Of a stretch of 6,693 nt of DNA, positions 6,006-6,693 are shown in pieces. This DNA comes from Actinomycetota bacterium (GTDB taxonomy: Bacteria; Actinomycetota; Humimicrobiia; Humimicrobiales; Humimicrobiaceae), in the NCBI GenBank assembly GCA_023379515.1, contig JAMCQQ010000308.1, forward strand, positions 1-6,693. The letters are read 5' to 3'. Below the pieces are notes generated by a model that worked only from the letters and a program-made list of their open reading frames with translations, did no database searches and was not told the DNA's origin. Every line of letters starts with the position of its first letter. The first letter of the stretch is position 1. The translations under genes were made by a program, and so were the position numbers.

Positions 6006-6626
6006 ATGAAAATAGGTATTATGGGTGGCACCTTTAATCCAATACATTACGGCCACCTTGTGACAGCCGAAGAAGCCTTGAGCCAGTTCAAGCTTGACAG
6101 GGTTATTTTTATTCCCACAGGTCAACCTCCTCATAAAACAAATTGCAGATTGGCAAGCCCCGAAGACAGATATATGATGACGGTAATGGCAACCGCTTCC
6201 AACAGCCATTTCTTTGTATCCAGGATCGAAACAGAAAGAAAGGTTAAATCTTATACAATTGATACCCTTAAAGAACTGAAATCTATGTATGGTGAAGGTA
6301 CAACCTTTTATTTTATAACCGGTGCAGATGCGATACTTGAAATCCTGACATGGAAAAATACGGAAGAGGTAATTACTTTATGCAAGTTCATAGCTGCCAC
6401 GAGGCCGGGTTATAATCTCTCAAGAATTGAAGAACTTAAGAAAAAACTTTTTGGGAGTAATGCAAATTCTGAAATAACTAAAAACAGTATCTATGTAATG
6501 GAAATTCCTGCTTTGGCAATTTCTTCTACTGATATTAGAGAAAGAATCAAAACCGGCAGACCAATTAAATATTTATTACCCGAGAGTGTTTGCAATTATT
6601 TATTGAAGAATGACTTATATCAATAA
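6006..6626 (+). CDS. nadD: Nicotinate-nucleotide adenylyltransferase
   Basis: NadD transfers AMP from ATP to nicotinate mononucleotide, giving deamido-NAD, a required step of NAD synthesis. The 206-residue protein is of normal length and shows the nucleotidyltransferase signature [12 protein letters not shown] (7-18), with both histidines of the HxGH-type motif. It also has [10 protein letters not shown] (35-44), [10 protein letters not shown] (103-112) with W116, and the C-terminal [10 protein letters not shown] (172-181). I chose ATG 6006 because the family begins [10 protein letters not shown]. In-frame ATGs at 5973 and 5979 would overlap the end of proA and add an 11- or 9-residue basic extension not typical of the family. 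None of these starts has a strong ribosome binding site; GAAG near 5991 is the best for 6006. The gene is translationally close to proA. It ends with tandem stops TAATAA and overlaps the next gene. Confidence 0.95.
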   Translation: MKIGIMGGTFNPIHYGHLVTAEEALSQFKLDRVIFIPTGQPPHKTNCRLASPEDRYMMTVMATASNSHFFVSRIETERKVKSYTIDTLKELKSMYGEGTTFYFITGADAILEILTWKNTEEVITLCKFIAATRPGYNLSRIEELKKKLFGSNANSEITKNSIYVMEIPALAISSTDIRERIKTGRPIKYLLPESVCNYLLKNDLYQ

Positions 6627-6693
6627 TAAAAATAAAACTGCATTTTGTTTGAATAACCAGCAGGAAAACTTTATCGAAGAGTTAAAAAAAATA
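6610..6693 (+). CDS. Start of next gene, possibly HD-domain YqeK (partial)
   Basis: A frame opens with ATG at 6610, overlapping the end of nadD by 17 bases, and stays open to the window edge (28 codons). The second half, [14 protein letters not shown], resembles the amphipathic helix preceding the HD domain of YqeK proteins. yqeK commonly follows nadD. A TTG at 6649 just before that segment is an alternative start that would avoid the overlap. Neither start has a clear Shine-Dalgarno. The fragment is too short to show any catalytic residues, so the family is inferred mainly from position. Confidence 0.5.
   Translation, partial: MTYINNKNKTAFCLNNQQENFIEELKKI

Overview
The window is low-GC bacterial chromosome and is mostly housekeeping. 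Left to right on the + strand it carries rplU (L21), rpmA (L27), obg, proB, proA and nadD. The beginning of a further gene overlaps the nadD stop codon and runs off the right edge. An oppositely oriented pair, a TauE/SafE-type anion exporter and a DUF1634-like small membrane protein, sits between rpmA and obg. No mobile element, CRISPR array, tRNA or rRNA was seen.

Region by region: 1-96 is open in one frame and may be the tail of an upstream membrane protein gene. A good promoter at 93-122 and a short leader with a hairpin precede rplU. The rplU gene appears to begin with a rare ATT codon at 199, behind an excellent Shine-Dalgarno. rpmA follows after 13 bases. The minus-strand pair then converges on rpmA with a 19-base gap. 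Between the exporter gene and obg lies a 138-base AT-rich divergent promoter region (2064-2201). obg and proB are 17 bases apart. An extended -10 promoter lies in the 66-base proB-proA gap. nadD abuts or overlaps the end of proA, and the next gene overlaps the end of nadD.

Functionally, L21 and L27 are large-subunit proteins and Obg is a GTPase that binds the 50S subunit. ProB and ProA catalyse the first two steps of proline synthesis from glutamate. NadD makes nicotinate adenine dinucleotide for NAD synthesis. The partial gene after nadD is in the place often held by the HD-domain gene yqeK. TauE and DUF1634 probably form a membrane transport unit unrelated to the ribosomal genes, so their position looks like an insertion.

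Organism: the order rplU-rpmA-obg-proB-proA-nadD, the missing prp gene between rplU and rpmA, the lack of the Prp-cleaved N-terminal extension on L27, and the absence of yhbY after obg all argue against a typical Firmicute, despite the low GC. Obg has the C-terminal OCT domain. The arrangement recalls Actinobacteria-like clusters, so an AT-rich, possibly uncultured lineage near that group is possible, but this is a weak inference. I do not see a new biological system here. The most notable points are the ATT start of rplU, the membrane pair splitting the rpmA-obg cluster, and an unusual glycine-rich segment in Obg.
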